From assembly GCF_016836705.1 (NCBI RefSeq), contig NZ_JAFCGY010000001.1, positions 372,001 through 436,000 of the forward strand: DNA of 64,000 bases, given 5' to 3'. Shown here piece after piece: positions 1 through 9,167 of this stretch. The notes beneath the pieces are model-generated. The model ran no database searches. It saw only the letters and a list, made by a program, of their open reading frames with translations, and had not been told where the DNA came from. The translations under genes and the position numbers were made by a program. Numbering within the stretch: the first letter of the stretch is position 1; each line of letters opens with the position of its first letter. This stretch comes from Mesorhizobium caraganae. GTDB taxonomy: Bacteria; Pseudomonadota; Alphaproteobacteria; Rhizobiales; Rhizobiaceae.

Positions 1-2
1 CG

Positions 3-668
3 GCGGTGACCGACCGCAAGCAGGTCGGTGGCAGGCATGAGCTGACGACCTCCCGCGGCCGGATCAGCGCCGACAATGTGCTGGTAGCGACAGGCGCCTA
101 TACCACGCCGAATTTCGGCTATTTTCGCCGCAGGATTATCTCCGTCGGCAGCTTCATCATCGCCACGCGGCCGTTGAGCGACGCCGAGATCGCCGCGACC
201 ATGCCCGGCAACCGGACATGCGTGACCTCGATGAATATCGGCAACTACTTCCGGCTTTCACCGGACAGGCGCCTGATCTTCGGCGGTCGCGCGCGCTTCT
301 CGGCGACATCGGACCAGCGCTCGGATTCGAAGAGCGGACAGATATTGCAGGCGGGCCTCGCGGCGATCTTCCCGCAACTCGCCAAGGTCGAGATCGACTA
401 TTGCTGGGGTGGGCTGGTCGACATGACCAAGGACCGTTTTCCGCGGGCCGGCTACCACGACGGCGTCTGGTACGCGATGGGCTATTCCGGCCACGGCGCG
501 CAGCTTTCCACCCATCTCGGCATGATCCTCGCCGATGCCATCCTCGGCCGCGAAGACCGCAATCCGATGAAGGGGCTCGAGTGGCGTTCCATTCCCGGCT
601 ATTCCGGCAAGCCCTGGTTCCTGCCGATGGTCGGCCTCTATTACAAGGCGCTCGACCGGGTCCAGTGA
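3..668 (+). CDS. FAD-dependent amine/amino-acid oxidoreductase, 3' part
   Basis: The reading frame is open to the window edge, so the N-terminal FAD-binding half is missing. The visible 221 residues match the C-terminal half of DAO-family oxidases (glycine/D-amino-acid oxidase, gamma-glutamylputrescine oxidase type): an NVLVATGAYT strand-turn typical of the FAD domain, then a substrate-domain beta sheet, and near the end YAMGYSGHGAQLSTHLG, which binds the flavin ribityl/phosphate side. Such enzymes oxidise a C-N bond to give an imine, then an aldehyde or keto acid plus peroxide. An aldehyde dehydrogenase lies convergent next door, which fits a putrescine/GABA-type or other amine route, but the substrate cannot be read from this piece. 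Confidence 0.8.
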   Translation, partial: AVTDRKQVGGRHELTTSRGRISADNVLVATGAYTTPNFGYFRRRIISVGSFIIATRPLSDAEIAATMPGNRTCVTSMNIGNYFRLSPDRRLIFGGRARFSATSDQRSDSKSGQILQAGLAAIFPQLAKVEIDYCWGGLVDMTKDRFPRAGYHDGVWYAMGYSGHGAQLSTHLGMILADAILGREDRNPMKGLEWRSIPGYSGKPWFLPMVGLYYKALDRVQ

Positions 669-707
669 GCTTCGATCCGGTCCGTTTGGGCTCTCAGCCA
701 AATTGCC

Positions 708-2165
708 TCAGCTGAGCCCGCCCATGTGGAAGCTCTTCATCTCGAGATATTCCTCGATGCCGATCTGCGCTCCCTCACGGCCGAGGCCGGACTGCTTGAC
801 GCCGCCGAAGGGGGCGACTTCCATCGAGACCGAGCCGGTGTTGAGCCCCACCATGCCGAACTCCAACGCCTCGCCGACGCGCCAGGCGCGCTTCAGGTTC
901 TCTGTGTAGAAGTAGGAGGCAAGGCCGTAGGGTGTGCCGTTGGCGAGCGCGATCGCCTCCTCTTCCGTCTCGAAGCGGAAAAGCGGCGCGACCGGGCCGA
1001 AGGTTTCCTCGCCGGCGAGCTGCATGTCTTTTGTGGCGCCGGTCAGCACCAGCGGCGCGACATACTGAAGACCGTCGGGCAATGCCGGCCTCGTTGTGAT
1101 GATCGAAGCACCCTTGGCGAGTGCGTCCTCGACATGGCGGTTGATCTTCTCGACCGCCGCCATGTTGATCATCGGCCCGATGGCGACGCCGGGCTGCGTG
1201 CCGGGCCCGACCGTCATGGCGTTGACTCGAGCAGTGAGCTTCGCTGCGAAGGCTTCGTAGACACCGGCCTGGACGAGGATGCGGTTGGCGCAGACGCAGG
1301 TCTGCCCGCCATTGCGGAACTTCGAGACAAGCGCGCCTTCGACGGCGAGATCGAGATCGGCGTCGTCGAAGACGATGAGGGGCGCGTTGCCGCCGAGTTC
1401 GAGGCTGAGCCGTTTCACGCTGTCGGCCGCACCGCGCATCAGCAGCGAACCGACCCGCGTCGAGCCGGTGAAGGAGATCTTGCGAACGGTCTCGTTCGCC
1501 ATGATCTCGTTGCCGATCTCGGCCGGCATGCCGGTGACGATGTTGATGACGCCGGCGGGGATGCCCGCTCGTTCGGCAAGCACGCCGAGCGCCAGCGCCG
1601 AGTAGGGCGTGAACTCGGATGGCTTGATCACCACCGTGCAGCCGGCGGCCAGCGCCGGCGCGACCTTGCGGGTGATCATCGCATTGGGGAAGTTCCACGG
1701 CGTGATGATTCCGCAAACGCCGACCGGTTCCTTCAGCACGATGATGCGCCGGTCCGGCGTCGGCGAGGGGATGGTATGGCCGTTGACGCGGCGTGCCTCC
1801 TCCGCAAACCATTTGACGAAGGAAGCGCCGTAACGGATCTCACCCCTGGCCTCGTCCAGCGGCTTGCCCTGTTCCGTCGTCAGGATCAGCGCGAGATCGT
1901 CCAGATGCGCCAGCATCAGGCCATGCCAGGCCTCCAGGAGGCCAGCGCGCTCGGCGTTGGTCTTCTTCTTCCAACCAGCATAAGCGGACGCTGCGGCCTC
2001 GATGGCCGCCCGGGTCTCCGGACCGGCCATGTCGGGCACCGTGCCGATCGCGCACTGAGTCGCCGGATCGACGACATCGACCGTCTTTCCGGAAGAGGCC
2101 GCGACCCATTTGCCGCCGATCAGGCCGGCCTCGCGGAACAGACTTTTGTCTTTCAGATTTTTCAT
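708..2165 (-). CDS. gabD: NAD(P)-dependent succinate-semialdehyde-type aldehyde dehydrogenase
   Basis: A full-length aldehyde dehydrogenase of 485 residues. The cofactor region ITPWNFP (about 154-160), the general base Glu256 in LELGG and the nucleophile Cys290 in GGQTCVC are all present. The second Cys two residues after the nucleophile and the overall pattern match the GabD/succinate-semialdehyde dehydrogenase branch, which oxidises an omega-semialdehyde to the dicarboxylate. It is the first of a minus-strand series followed upstream by a tartrate/malate-type dehydrogenase 17 bases away, so co-transcription is likely. Related semialdehydes such as glutarate semialdehyde are possible substrates; the family is certain, the substrate is not. 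Confidence 0.88.
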   Translation of the reverse strand: MKNLKDKSLFREAGLIGGKWVAASSGKTVDVVDPATQCAIGTVPDMAGPETRAAIEAAASAYAGWKKKTNAERAGLLEAWHGLMLAHLDDLALILTTEQGKPLDEARGEIRYGASFVKWFAEEARRVNGHTIPSPTPDRRIIVLKEPVGVCGIITPWNFPNAMITRKVAPALAAGCTVVIKPSEFTPYSALALGVLAERAGIPAGVINIVTGMPAEIGNEIMANETVRKISFTGSTRVGSLLMRGAADSVKRLSLELGGNAPLIVFDDADLDLAVEGALVSKFRNGGQTCVCANRILVQAGVYEAFAAKLTARVNAMTVGPGTQPGVAIGPMINMAAVEKINRHVEDALAKGASIITTRPALPDGLQYVAPLVLTGATKDMQLAGEETFGPVAPLFRFETEEEAIALANGTPYGLASYFYTENLKRAWRVGEALEFGMVGLNTGSVSMEVAPFGGVKQSGLGREGAQIGIEEYLEMKSFHMGGLS

Positions 2166-2182
2166 CGAAAACGACCTTGCAA

Positions 2183-3226
2183 TCAGGTGAGCGCCGCGAC
2201 GACCGCGGCGGTGATGGCGTCCGTGCGGTCTTTGCCGGGAAGCGTGCCTATGCCTCTGGCGGTTGCGGCCTCGACCGCCTGCATGACGCGGCCGGCCGCA
2301 GCCTTTTCGCCGAGATGGTCGAGCATCATGGCGCCGGACCAGATGGTGGCGATCGGATTGGCGATGCCCAGATGCGCGATATCGGGCGCGGAGCCGTGCA
2401 CAGGCTCGAACATCGACGGCGCCGAGCGGTCGGGATTGATGTTGGCGGAGGCGGCGTAGCCGAGCCCGCCCTGGATCGCTGCGCCGATGTCGGTCAGAAT
2501 GTCGCCGAACAGGTTGGAGGCGACGACCACGTCGAGGCTCTCCGGCGCCATGATCATGCGCGCGGCGAGCGCGTCGACATGATAGCTGGTCACTTCGACG
2601 TCCGGATAATCCGCGGCCAGCTTTCGCGTGATGTCGTCCCAGAACACCATCGAGTATTTCTGCGCGTTGGACTTGGTGACCGAGGCGAGCTTCCGCCGCC
2701 GCGACCGCGCCTGCTCGAAGCCGAAGCGCAGGATGCGCTCGACGCCGGCGCGGGTGAAGATCGAGGTCTCTACGGCCACCTCATCCAGAGTTCCCTGATG
2801 CACGCGCCCGCCGGCGCCCGAATATTCGCCCTCGGTGTTCTCGCGGATGCACAGGATGTCGAAGCCCTCGGCCCGCAGCGGGCCCTTCACGCCCGGCAGC
2901 AGACGGTGCGGCCTGATGTTGGCATATTGCACGAACGCCTTGCGGATTGGCAGCAGCAGGCCGTGCAGCGAGACCGAATCCGGCACCTCCGCCGGCCAGC
3001 CGACCGCGCCGAGAAGGATGGCGTCGAAGCCGCGCAAGGTGTCGATGCCGTCCTGCGGCATCATGCGGCCGGTTTCCTTGAAGAAGCGGCAGGACCAGGG
3101 GAACTCGGTTCCCGTCAGCGCAAAGCCGAAGTTTTTGGCCGCGGTTTCCAGCACCGTCCAGGTGGCGGCGGTCACATCGCGGCCGATGCCGTCACCTGGG
3201 ATCAGGGCGATCGAATAGGACTTCAT
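2183..3226 (-). CDS. tartrate/D-malate dehydrogenase, isopropylmalate dehydrogenase family
   Basis: 347 residues, the usual length of the decarboxylating beta-hydroxyacid dehydrogenases. Seen: N-terminal LIPGDGIGRDV, the substrate loop RENTEGEYSG, metal-ligand region with SNLFGDILTD and the NAD-binding HGSAPDI. The RENTEGEYSG form and absence of the leuB-type loop point to the tartrate dehydrogenase/D-malate dehydrogenase (TtuC/DmlA) group, which oxidises and decarboxylates 2-hydroxy dicarboxylates with NAD. It lies 10 bases from the following aldehyde dehydrogenase gene and 17 from gabD, in one probable operon. Isocitrate or isopropylmalate as substrate is less likely because of length and loop sequence. 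Confidence 0.82.
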   Translation of the reverse strand: MKSYSIALIPGDGIGRDVTAATWTVLETAAKNFGFALTGTEFPWSCRFFKETGRMMPQDGIDTLRGFDAILLGAVGWPAEVPDSVSLHGLLLPIRKAFVQYANIRPHRLLPGVKGPLRAEGFDILCIRENTEGEYSGAGGRVHQGTLDEVAVETSIFTRAGVERILRFGFEQARSRRRKLASVTKSNAQKYSMVFWDDITRKLAADYPDVEVTSYHVDALAARMIMAPESLDVVVASNLFGDILTDIGAAIQGGLGYAASANINPDRSAPSMFEPVHGSAPDIAHLGIANPIATIWSGAMMLDHLGEKAAAGRVMQAVEAATARGIGTLPGKDRTDAITAAVVAALT

Positions 3227-3236
3227 CGGCTTCTCT

Positions 3237-4700
3237 TCACAGGCTGATCAGGACGCTCTTGGTCCTGCGGTTGGCGAGATAGGCCTCGCGGCCGAGATCC
3301 TTGCCGATGCCGGAGCGCTTGTAGCCGCCGGTTGGCAGGATATGGTCGCGCGAGCGGCTGTAGCGGTTGACCCAGACGGTGCCCGCTTCGAGCTTGCGCG
3401 CGAAGCGGATGGTACGGGACAGGTTGGAGGTGAACAAGCCGGAAGCCAGCCCGTAGGTCGGATGGCTCGACAGCGTCAGCGCTTCTTCCTCGGTCTCGAA
3501 CGTCTGGACGGTCAGGACCGGGCCGAAGATTTCCTCGATGATTGCAGGATTGGCCTGATCGACATTGGTGATCAGTGTCGGTTCGTAGAAATAGCCCGGG
3601 CTGTCCATGGCGGCGCCGCCGATCAGGCATTCGCCGCCGGCTTCGACCGCGGCTCGCACGATGCTGTCGATGCGCGCTCGCTGCCGTTCCGAGATAACAG
3701 GCGAATACTGCGTCGTCTCGTCCCAGGTCGGGCCTGGCCGCACCGCCTTCATCCGTTGCAGGATGGCGGTCGTCAGCCTGTCGGCGACACTCTTCTCGAC
3801 GATCAGCCGCGTACCGGCCACACAGGCTTGGCCGGCATTGAAGGTGACGCTGCTGGCGATCGCCATTGCTGCCTTGTCGAGATCGGCATCGGCAAAAACA
3901 ATCTGCGGGCTCTTGCCGCCGAGTTCCAGCGTCATTGGCTTGACGCCGGTACGAGCGACGTTCTCCATGATGGCCGAACCGGCGCGGGTCGAGCCGGTGA
4001 AGGAGACCTTGGTGATGTCGGGATGACCGGTCAGCGCCGTGCCGGTCGTCGGACCGTCGCCGACCACCACGTTTATGAGCCCTGCCGGCAGGCCCGCCCT
4101 GATCGCGAGTTCTGCCATGTAGACAGCAGAGAAGGGCGTCATTTCAGACGGCTTCAGCACGACAGCGTTGCCCGCGGCCAGCGCCGGGCCGAGCTTCCAT
4201 CCGGCCATGGAGACAGGGAAGTTCCAGGGTGTGATCGCGCCGACCACGCCATAGGGCTCGCTCATGATCATGCCGAAGGTGGCGTCGTCGGTCGGCACGA
4301 GCTCGCTGCCTTCCTTGTCGGCGAACTCGGCAAAAAAGCGGATCTGTTCGGCGGTCACGGCAATGTCGCCGGCAACGAGCTGGCCGACGGGCCGCGTCGA
4401 GGACAGCGCCTCGATCCTGGCGAGCGTTTCGGCTTCCGCCTCGATCAGGTCGGCCCAGGCCTGGAGTGCTTTGGTGCGCTCGCGCGGCCGGACGCCGCCC
4501 CAGTTGCTGGCCTTAAGCGCCGCCTTGGCGTTTGCCACCGCACGGTCGACCATGTCTAAGCCAGCCACAGGGCAGGCAGTATATGACCTGCCGTCCGAGG
4601 GGCGGCGCATTTCGATCCCGCCCTCGGTCGAGATCAGTTCCCCGCCGATGAGGTGGCCGACGGGGAGGGGGATTGTATCGGGATTGAAGCTTAGGCTCAT
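3237..4700 (-). CDS. NAD-dependent aldehyde dehydrogenase
   Basis: 487 residues from the ATG at 4700; a TTG two codons upstream is an alternative. Diagnostic residues are present: ITPWNFP near 156-162, KPSEMTP, general base Glu259 in LELGGKSP and nucleophile Cys293 in NAGQACVAGT. The sequence groups with betaine/gamma-aminobutyraldehyde/phenylacetaldehyde-type enzymes rather than with its neighbour gabD. It is the promoter-proximal gene of the four-gene minus run with the tartrate-type dehydrogenase. A broad-range oxidation of a hydroxy- or amino-aldehyde is the safe description. Confidence 0.85.
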   Translation of the reverse strand: MSLSFNPDTIPLPVGHLIGGELISTEGGIEMRRPSDGRSYTACPVAGLDMVDRAVANAKAALKASNWGGVRPRERTKALQAWADLIEAEAETLARIEALSSTRPVGQLVAGDIAVTAEQIRFFAEFADKEGSELVPTDDATFGMIMSEPYGVVGAITPWNFPVSMAGWKLGPALAAGNAVVLKPSEMTPFSAVYMAELAIRAGLPAGLINVVVGDGPTTGTALTGHPDITKVSFTGSTRAGSAIMENVARTGVKPMTLELGGKSPQIVFADADLDKAAMAIASSVTFNAGQACVAGTRLIVEKSVADRLTTAILQRMKAVRPGPTWDETTQYSPVISERQRARIDSIVRAAVEAGGECLIGGAAMDSPGYFYEPTLITNVDQANPAIIEEIFGPVLTVQTFETEEEALTLSSHPTYGLASGLFTSNLSRTIRFARKLEAGTVWVNRYSRSRDHILPTGGYKRSGIGKDLGREAYLANRRTKSVLISL

Positions 4701-4849
4701 CGACAACCACTCTGCGGCGTGGTCTGGAGCCTAGCGCGTGCTGGCACGCAGCATGCGCTGTTCGGCGACCTACCGCCGACGAATGTTGCGTGCCAGACGT
4801 GAGAGACGGCAAAATCTTCCGCGCAGGCCGGCATCTCACGCGGGTTCCG

Positions 4850-5203
4850 TTAGCCGACGGTCACGTAGATCTTGCGCACTGTTTCGATGGTCTTCCAGAC
4901 ACCGGTGAAGCCGGGCTTCATCACGAAGCTGTCGCCGGCGCGGTAGATCACCGTTTCACCGGCGTCGGGCGTGATTTCGACCACGCCGGACAGGATGTGG
5001 CAAAACTCGAAAGTGTCGCCCTTGATCGAGCGCGTCTCTCCCGGCGTCGCCTCCCAGACGCCGGTGTGGACGAGATCGTTCTTGGCGGCGTCCTGCGCCC
5101 AGGTCTTGAAGGCAGGGTTGCCGGCAATCAGCCGTTCGGGCAGCGCCCTGGATTCGCGCGGCGGGGAGGCAGGGCTGGTATCGACGGTCTTGAGCAGGGA
5201 CAA
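4850..5203 (-). CDS. small cupin-domain protein
   Basis: A 117-residue single cupin of the EutQ-like/DUF861 type: one beta-barrel with SIKGDTFEFCHILSG and a C-terminal AGDSFVMKPGFTGVWK. No ATG is suitably placed. TTG at 5203 is chosen because GGAAAGG lies 7 bases upstream and the protein then begins MSLLKTV, typical of this family. Members are usually metal-binding sugar or hydroxyacid isomerases or ligand sensors, often next to catabolic operons, but no function can be assigned. It is 23 bases downstream of the 2-hydroxyacid dehydrogenase gene, suggesting one transcript. Confidence 0.75.
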   Translation of the reverse strand: MSLLKTVDTSPASPPRESRALPERLIAGNPAFKTWAQDAAKNDLVHTGVWEATPGETRSIKGDTFEFCHILSGVVEITPDAGETVIYRAGDSFVMKPGFTGVWKTIETVRKIYVTVG

Positions 5204-5226
5204 AGGATGACCTTTCCGGTTGGGTT

Positions 5227-6150
5227 TCAATAGCCGCGCGACCGGTCGACGAGCCCGATAGGATCGAGACCTGCGCGGTGGCGCCTGATGTTGTCGATGA
5301 CGGCGCGTGCAGCCGTCGCAGGTTGGGTGACGCTTGCGATATGCGGGGTGAGAATGATCTTCGGATGCGACCAGAACGGATGACCCGCGGGCAGCGGTTC
5401 GGGATCGGTGACGTCGATCATCGCCGCCAATAGTTGGCCGCTGTTCAGAGCCGCGACAAGCGCTTCCTGGTCGAGCTGCGGCCCTCGGCCGGTGTGGACG
5501 AGCGCCGCGCCCTTGGGCAGCTTCGCCAACAGGTCGGCATTCAGAAAACCGCGCGTATCCTCGGTCAGTGGCAGCAGGCAGATCAATATGTCGCCGGCCG
5601 CGAGCATCTCCTCCAGCCCAAGCTCGCCATGATAACAGGCTACGCCCGCGATCTGTCGAGGCGAGCGGCTCCAGCCGGCGAGCGGAAAGCCGAAGGGCTT
5701 CAGCCGGTCGAGGACGGCCTGGCCGAGTTGCCCGAGGCCAAGCACGCCGAGCCGGCGCGACCCGGCCTGGAGTTGTGCGATATCGCTCCATTCGCCGGCG
5801 CGCTGCTGCGCCAGATAGGCAGGTAGGTTGCGGTGCAGCGCGAGCACGGCCAGCGTCACATACTCCTGCATCATGCGCACGATGCCTTCCTCGACCGTAC
5901 GCACGATCTTCACCTGTTCCGGCACGGTATCGAAGCGGAACTGGTCCACGCCAGCGCCAATCGAAAACAGGATCTCCAGGCTCCTGTAGCGCGCGAGGTC
6001 TTCTGGCGCGGTCCAGGTGATGAGATAGCGTACCGCGTCGGGATCGACCGCTGCAGCATCCATCGTGAAGGGGACGTCCGGCAATTCTCTAGCGAATGCA
6101 TCGGCGAAGACCGCCCCGCGCCCCGCATCGGAATTGAACAGGAACGTCAT
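5227..6150 (-). CDS. D-2-hydroxyacid dehydrogenase, GhrA-like glyoxylate/hydroxypyruvate reductase
   Basis: 307 residues from ATG 6150, which has AAGGGAAA just upstream; TTG 6165 is a weaker start. The NAD(P) Rossmann motif is GLGQLGQAV, the catalytic Arg lies in VHTGRG and the catalytic His in [10 protein letters not shown]. The short N-terminal half and these forms match the GhrA branch, which reduces glyoxylate or hydroxypyruvate. It may instead act in the oxidation direction on a 2-hydroxyacid. It sits between the ArgE-like gene (gap 11 bases) and the cupin gene, presumably co-transcribed. Confidence 0.85.
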   Translation of the reverse strand: MTFLFNSDAGRGAVFADAFARELPDVPFTMDAAAVDPDAVRYLITWTAPEDLARYRSLEILFSIGAGVDQFRFDTVPEQVKIVRTVEEGIVRMMQEYVTLAVLALHRNLPAYLAQQRAGEWSDIAQLQAGSRRLGVLGLGQLGQAVLDRLKPFGFPLAGWSRSPRQIAGVACYHGELGLEEMLAAGDILICLLPLTEDTRGFLNADLLAKLPKGAALVHTGRGPQLDQEALVAALNSGQLLAAMIDVTDPEPLPAGHPFWSHPKIILTPHIASVTQPATAARAVIDNIRRHRAGLDPIGLVDRSRGY

Positions 6151-6161
6151 CCGATTTCCCT

Positions 6162-7286
6162 TCAAGCCGCGCAGCGGGCGCCCAGCGCCTCGATCAATCG
6201 CTGGCAGGCTGCGAGTTCGCTGGTGAGAATGTACTCATCCGGCTTGTGGGCGCGGTCGATGTCGCCCGGTCCACAGATGATCGCATCGAACCCGGCCGCC
6301 TGATAAAGTCCTGCCTCCGTGCCATAGCTGACGGCGGCGAGCGGCGCCTCGCCTGTCAGCTCGCGCAGCAGTCCTGCCAGTGCCGCTTCTTGTGGCAGCG
6401 ACAGGGCCGGATAAGCGCTCATCGCCGTCCACTCGACCGTAAAGCCGTCGGTTTCGAGGGCCTCGGCCCGCGCCCTGATCGGCGCGAGAAGGCTCGCCGG
6501 GTCGACACCGGGTATGGCGCGTGCCTCCAGATCCAGCGTGCAACTGTCGGGAATGATGTTGACCGACTGTCCTCCTGCGATCACACCGGCCTGCAGCGAG
6601 GAATAGGCGGGCTCGAAGGCGGAGTTGAACGGACCGCGCGTCAGCCGCTCGGCTTCGCTCACGGCCGCGCTCAGCGCTTCGGACATCGCATGGATGGCGT
6701 TGAGCCCGTGGTCAGGCCGTGAAGAATGGCCGGAGCGCCCTTTGATGATTACGCGGGCGGCCGCCTTGCCCTTGTGGCCGCGCACGGCGCGCATGCCGCT
6801 CGGCTCGCCGACGATGACGCCGAGCGGTTTTGCGCAAAGTTCGGGAAGCCGGGCGATCAGGTGTGGCACGCCGCGACATCCCACTTCCTCGTCGTAGGAG
6901 AAGGCGAGATGGATCGGTCTGGCGAGGCGCAGTCCAGCCAGCATGGGCACAGCCGCCAGCGTAGCGGCCAGAAACCCCTTCATATCCGTGGTGCCGCGTC
7001 CGTAGAGCCGTTCACCGTCCCGGCGCAGGGTGAAAGGAGCCGAACTCCACTGCGGCTCGCCGGCGGGAACGACGTCCATGTGGCCGGACAGGATGTAGCC
7101 CGGGACATCGGTGGGACCGACCGTCGCGAAAAGATTGAAACGGTCGCCTTCCGGCCCGGGCAGCACGGTGACCTTCGTTCCGTGTTCTGCGAGATGGGTC
7201 TCGATCCAGCCGGCGATATCATTGTTCGGCTTGCCGGCGACCGATGGAAAGGCGACGAGACGATCGAGGATGTCAAAGACGTCCAT
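6162..7286 (-). CDS. argE: acetylornithine deacetylase/ArgE-like M20 deacylase
   Basis: 374 residues, the standard ArgE length. Metal-site motifs of the M20 family are visible: [19 protein letters not shown] and the catalytic YDEEVGCRG, followed by a lid domain with the [13 protein letters not shown] dimer contact. The family hydrolyses N-acyl amino acids (N-acetylornithine in arginine synthesis) in the cytoplasm. The ATG at 7286 is preferred over an in-frame TTG at 7298 because GAGGG precedes it by six bases. Because it heads a degradative series rather than an arginine operon, it may deacylate another N-acyl amino acid; rhizobia often carry several such paralogues. Confidence 0.82.
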   Translation of the reverse strand: MDVFDILDRLVAFPSVAGKPNNDIAGWIETHLAEHGTKVTVLPGPEGDRFNLFATVGPTDVPGYILSGHMDVVPAGEPQWSSAPFTLRRDGERLYGRGTTDMKGFLAATLAAVPMLAGLRLARPIHLAFSYDEEVGCRGVPHLIARLPELCAKPLGVIVGEPSGMRAVRGHKGKAAARVIIKGRSGHSSRPDHGLNAIHAMSEALSAAVSEAERLTRGPFNSAFEPAYSSLQAGVIAGGQSVNIIPDSCTLDLEARAIPGVDPASLLAPIRARAEALETDGFTVEWTAMSAYPALSLPQEAALAGLLRELTGEAPLAAVSYGTEAGLYQAAGFDAIICGPGDIDRAHKPDEYILTSELAACQRLIEALGARCAA

Positions 7287-7490
7287 TCCAGCCCTCAAAG
7301 CATATCGGGTTCGCCGGAATCGGTGCCGTCGACCATAGTTGCAACATTGCCGGAAAGGATGTGCGCGTTCTGACGCGATTGCATGCCGAAAGCGGAAATG
7401 TTTCAGTTGAATCTTGCGTTAGCAGGTGGCTTTCGAGCAAATCGTACGGGTCTGTTTGTTTAGCGTTGGTGGACAGAGGGTGGCTGCGGC

Positions 7491-8429
7491 GTGTTGCCCG
7501 TCAATTTGCGGGAATCTTTCAGAGGCATGGACTTGAAGCCGTCCGGAAACTTGAAAATCGACACCTTCTCGATGCGCATCGGCGACATCGAAGGCGTCGA
7601 GCTGGACCGGTTGCACGCGCTCTCGCTCTCCGTGGGATGGCCGCATCGCGCCGAGGATTGGCAATTCCTGCGCGAGTCGGGAGAGGGGTTCGTGGCGCTC
7701 GACGATATCGGCCGGGTTCTGGGTTCCGCCATGTGGTTCTCGCATGGCGCCGATTTCGCCACCGTGGGGATGGTCATCACCTCGCCGCGACTCCAGACGC
7801 TGGGGGCGGGGCAATGGCTGATGAAGCGGGTCTTCGACAAGGTCGCCGGCCGCGACCTGCGCCTCAATGCAACGCGCGCGGCAAGACGGCTCTATCTCTC
7901 GCTCGACTTCCAGCCGGAGAAGACCGTTTATCAATGCCAGGGCATTGCGCGATTGCAGACGATGGCCAGGCCGGCAAATACTCGAGGCGATGTCCGGACT
8001 TTGGACGCTAGCGATATTCCCGCAGCGATCGCGCTCGACGCGGCAGGATTTGGCGTGAAGCGGGCGGCGCTCATCGAAAGACTTTTCGCGCACTCGGCCG
8101 GCTATGGTCTTTTCAAGGGTGACAGGCTGAACGCGTTCGCGCTCTGTCGGCCGTTCGGGCGGGGCCATGTCGTGGGGCCGGTCGTGGCGGAAAGCGACGC
8201 GGACGCCGTGGCGATCGTCCGGCCGCACGTGGCCGACCATTCGGGGGCTTTCCTGCGGGTCGACACCCATATGGACAATGGTGAGTTGGCAGCCTTTCTG
8301 TCGCATAGCGGAATGCCGGTTTTCGACACGGTGCTGACCATGTCGATGGGCAAACGCCTCACCGATTTTGCCGTCGGCGGTGCAATCACACCGAAGACCT
8401 ATGCCCTCGCCAGTCAAACGCTCGGTTAG
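7491..8429 (+). CDS. GNAT-family protein with two acetyltransferase folds
   Basis: 312 residues; a second ATG at 7527 (MDLKPSG) is an equally possible start. The first half has the GNAT core with the acetyl-CoA loop region TLGAGQWLMKRV (about 102-113) and the following FYLSLDF-like strand (RLYLSLDFQPEKTVY). The second half repeats the fold in diverged form and ends in a sterol-carrier-like strand set. This tandem arrangement is known in bacterial GNAT proteins of unknown substrate. It is transcribed divergently from the argE-like operon, with about 200 bases between them, so it might modify a product of that cluster, but that is only positional. Confidence 0.75.
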   Translation: MLPVNLRESFRGMDLKPSGNLKIDTFSMRIGDIEGVELDRLHALSLSVGWPHRAEDWQFLRESGEGFVALDDIGRVLGSAMWFSHGADFATVGMVITSPRLQTLGAGQWLMKRVFDKVAGRDLRLNATRAARRLYLSLDFQPEKTVYQCQGIARLQTMARPANTRGDVRTLDASDIPAAIALDAAGFGVKRAALIERLFAHSAGYGLFKGDRLNAFALCRPFGRGHVVGPVVAESDADAVAIVRPHVADHSGAFLRVDTHMDNGELAAFLSHSGMPVFDTVLTMSMGKRLTDFAVGGAITPKTYALASQTLG

Positions 8430-8710
8430 TTCAATCCAGGACGCGGGCAGTCGCGGCTGTCCACGCCTTCGCAGGCACTCTTGCGGCACCAGTAGAACTA
8501 ACATCTAAAAGTATGGTTTCTGCAGCCATGCTCAAACGCAGACAACACTGGATTGTCACAGCCTTCGAAGTTGCCCAAGGCAGGCGCGCATCAACTTCCG
8601 TCGAACGCATCGACGTCGCGACAACTTTGTTGGATTCGCTTATTCGTGACCGAAGTGCACTGACAATAGCACGCTAGTGTTCAATATCGTGTCATGGCGT
8701 AGAAAAGGCG

Positions 8711-8737
8711 GTGGCTCGCCGGGATCGGCGAAGCCAC
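8711..8737. terminator. stable intergenic hairpin
   Basis: GTGGCTCGCCG pairs with CGGCGAAGCCAC across a GGAT loop, giving eleven pairs with one bulged A. No T-run follows on either strand, so it could be a rho-independent terminator of weak type or an RNA processing signal. Confidence 0.4.
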
Positions 8738-9100
8738 GAATTACGAATTCTCCATAGCCCTTCGCCAAAATTCGCAGCAGGAACCTAAGATGCGAAAAAC
8801 GCGACCGAGACCGCTCGGAAGCACTTCGCCTTGCCGGTGGTCCCATACCGCTACGGGCGGTATCGCGCTGCGTTAGTCGACGCCGCTGGGTCTTGAGCCA
8901 CATCTAATCGATCGCGACTGCTTCGACCACCTCGGGCTTCCGTACACGTAGAAAAATGCAACGTCCGGATCGCCGCGAGCACCCGAGAAAATGGACCTCG
9001 CAGACTTCCAGAGCGTGGGCATCGAACGTCTGGCAAAGCGGGGCAACGGGCTCTGGTTTGGGCAAATTCTCGGCCTGTTCAACTTGCTAAAGCGTGGTAA

Positions 9101-9116
9101 AGTGATTATACCAGTT
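9101..9116 (+). promoter_or_regulatory. putative GntR operator, copy A (apnO)
   Basis: AGTGATTATACCAGTT lies 52 bases before the apnO start. It shares the core ATYATACCAG with copies before the transporter operon and before oiaX. TGATTATACCA has the partial dyad expected for FadR-type GntR proteins, and an outer TGGTA at 9095-9099 pairs with TACCA at 9109-9113. Confidence 0.6.
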
Positions 9117-9167
9117 AATAACATGACGATCGGCACGGCCGTCGTTTAAAAATCGGAGTAGGGATAC

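Larger units (their letters stand above)
8430..9167. other. long intergenic region without a convincing gene
   Basis: 738 bases between the GNAT gene and apnO. No reading frame here has a recognisable motif; frames up to 87 codons exist on the minus strand but show no family resemblance. Two things stand out: a strong hairpin at 8711-8737 and the GntR-type operator near 9105 just before apnO. Composition is lower in GC than the flanks between about 8480 and 8700. Confidence 0.5.

Noticed and set aside
726..2459. 577-codon plus-strand open frame
   Set aside because: It is antisense to the gabD-like gene and runs into the tartrate-type gene. High GC keeps such frames open; composition is Arg/Asp/Gly-rich with no motif.
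3342..4559. 405-codon frame opposite the second aldehyde dehydrogenase
   Set aside because: Antisense shadow, no recognisable domain, no ribosome-binding site.
8873..9136. 87-codon minus-strand frame before apnO
   Set aside because: No start signal, no homology recognised, and it covers the operator region.
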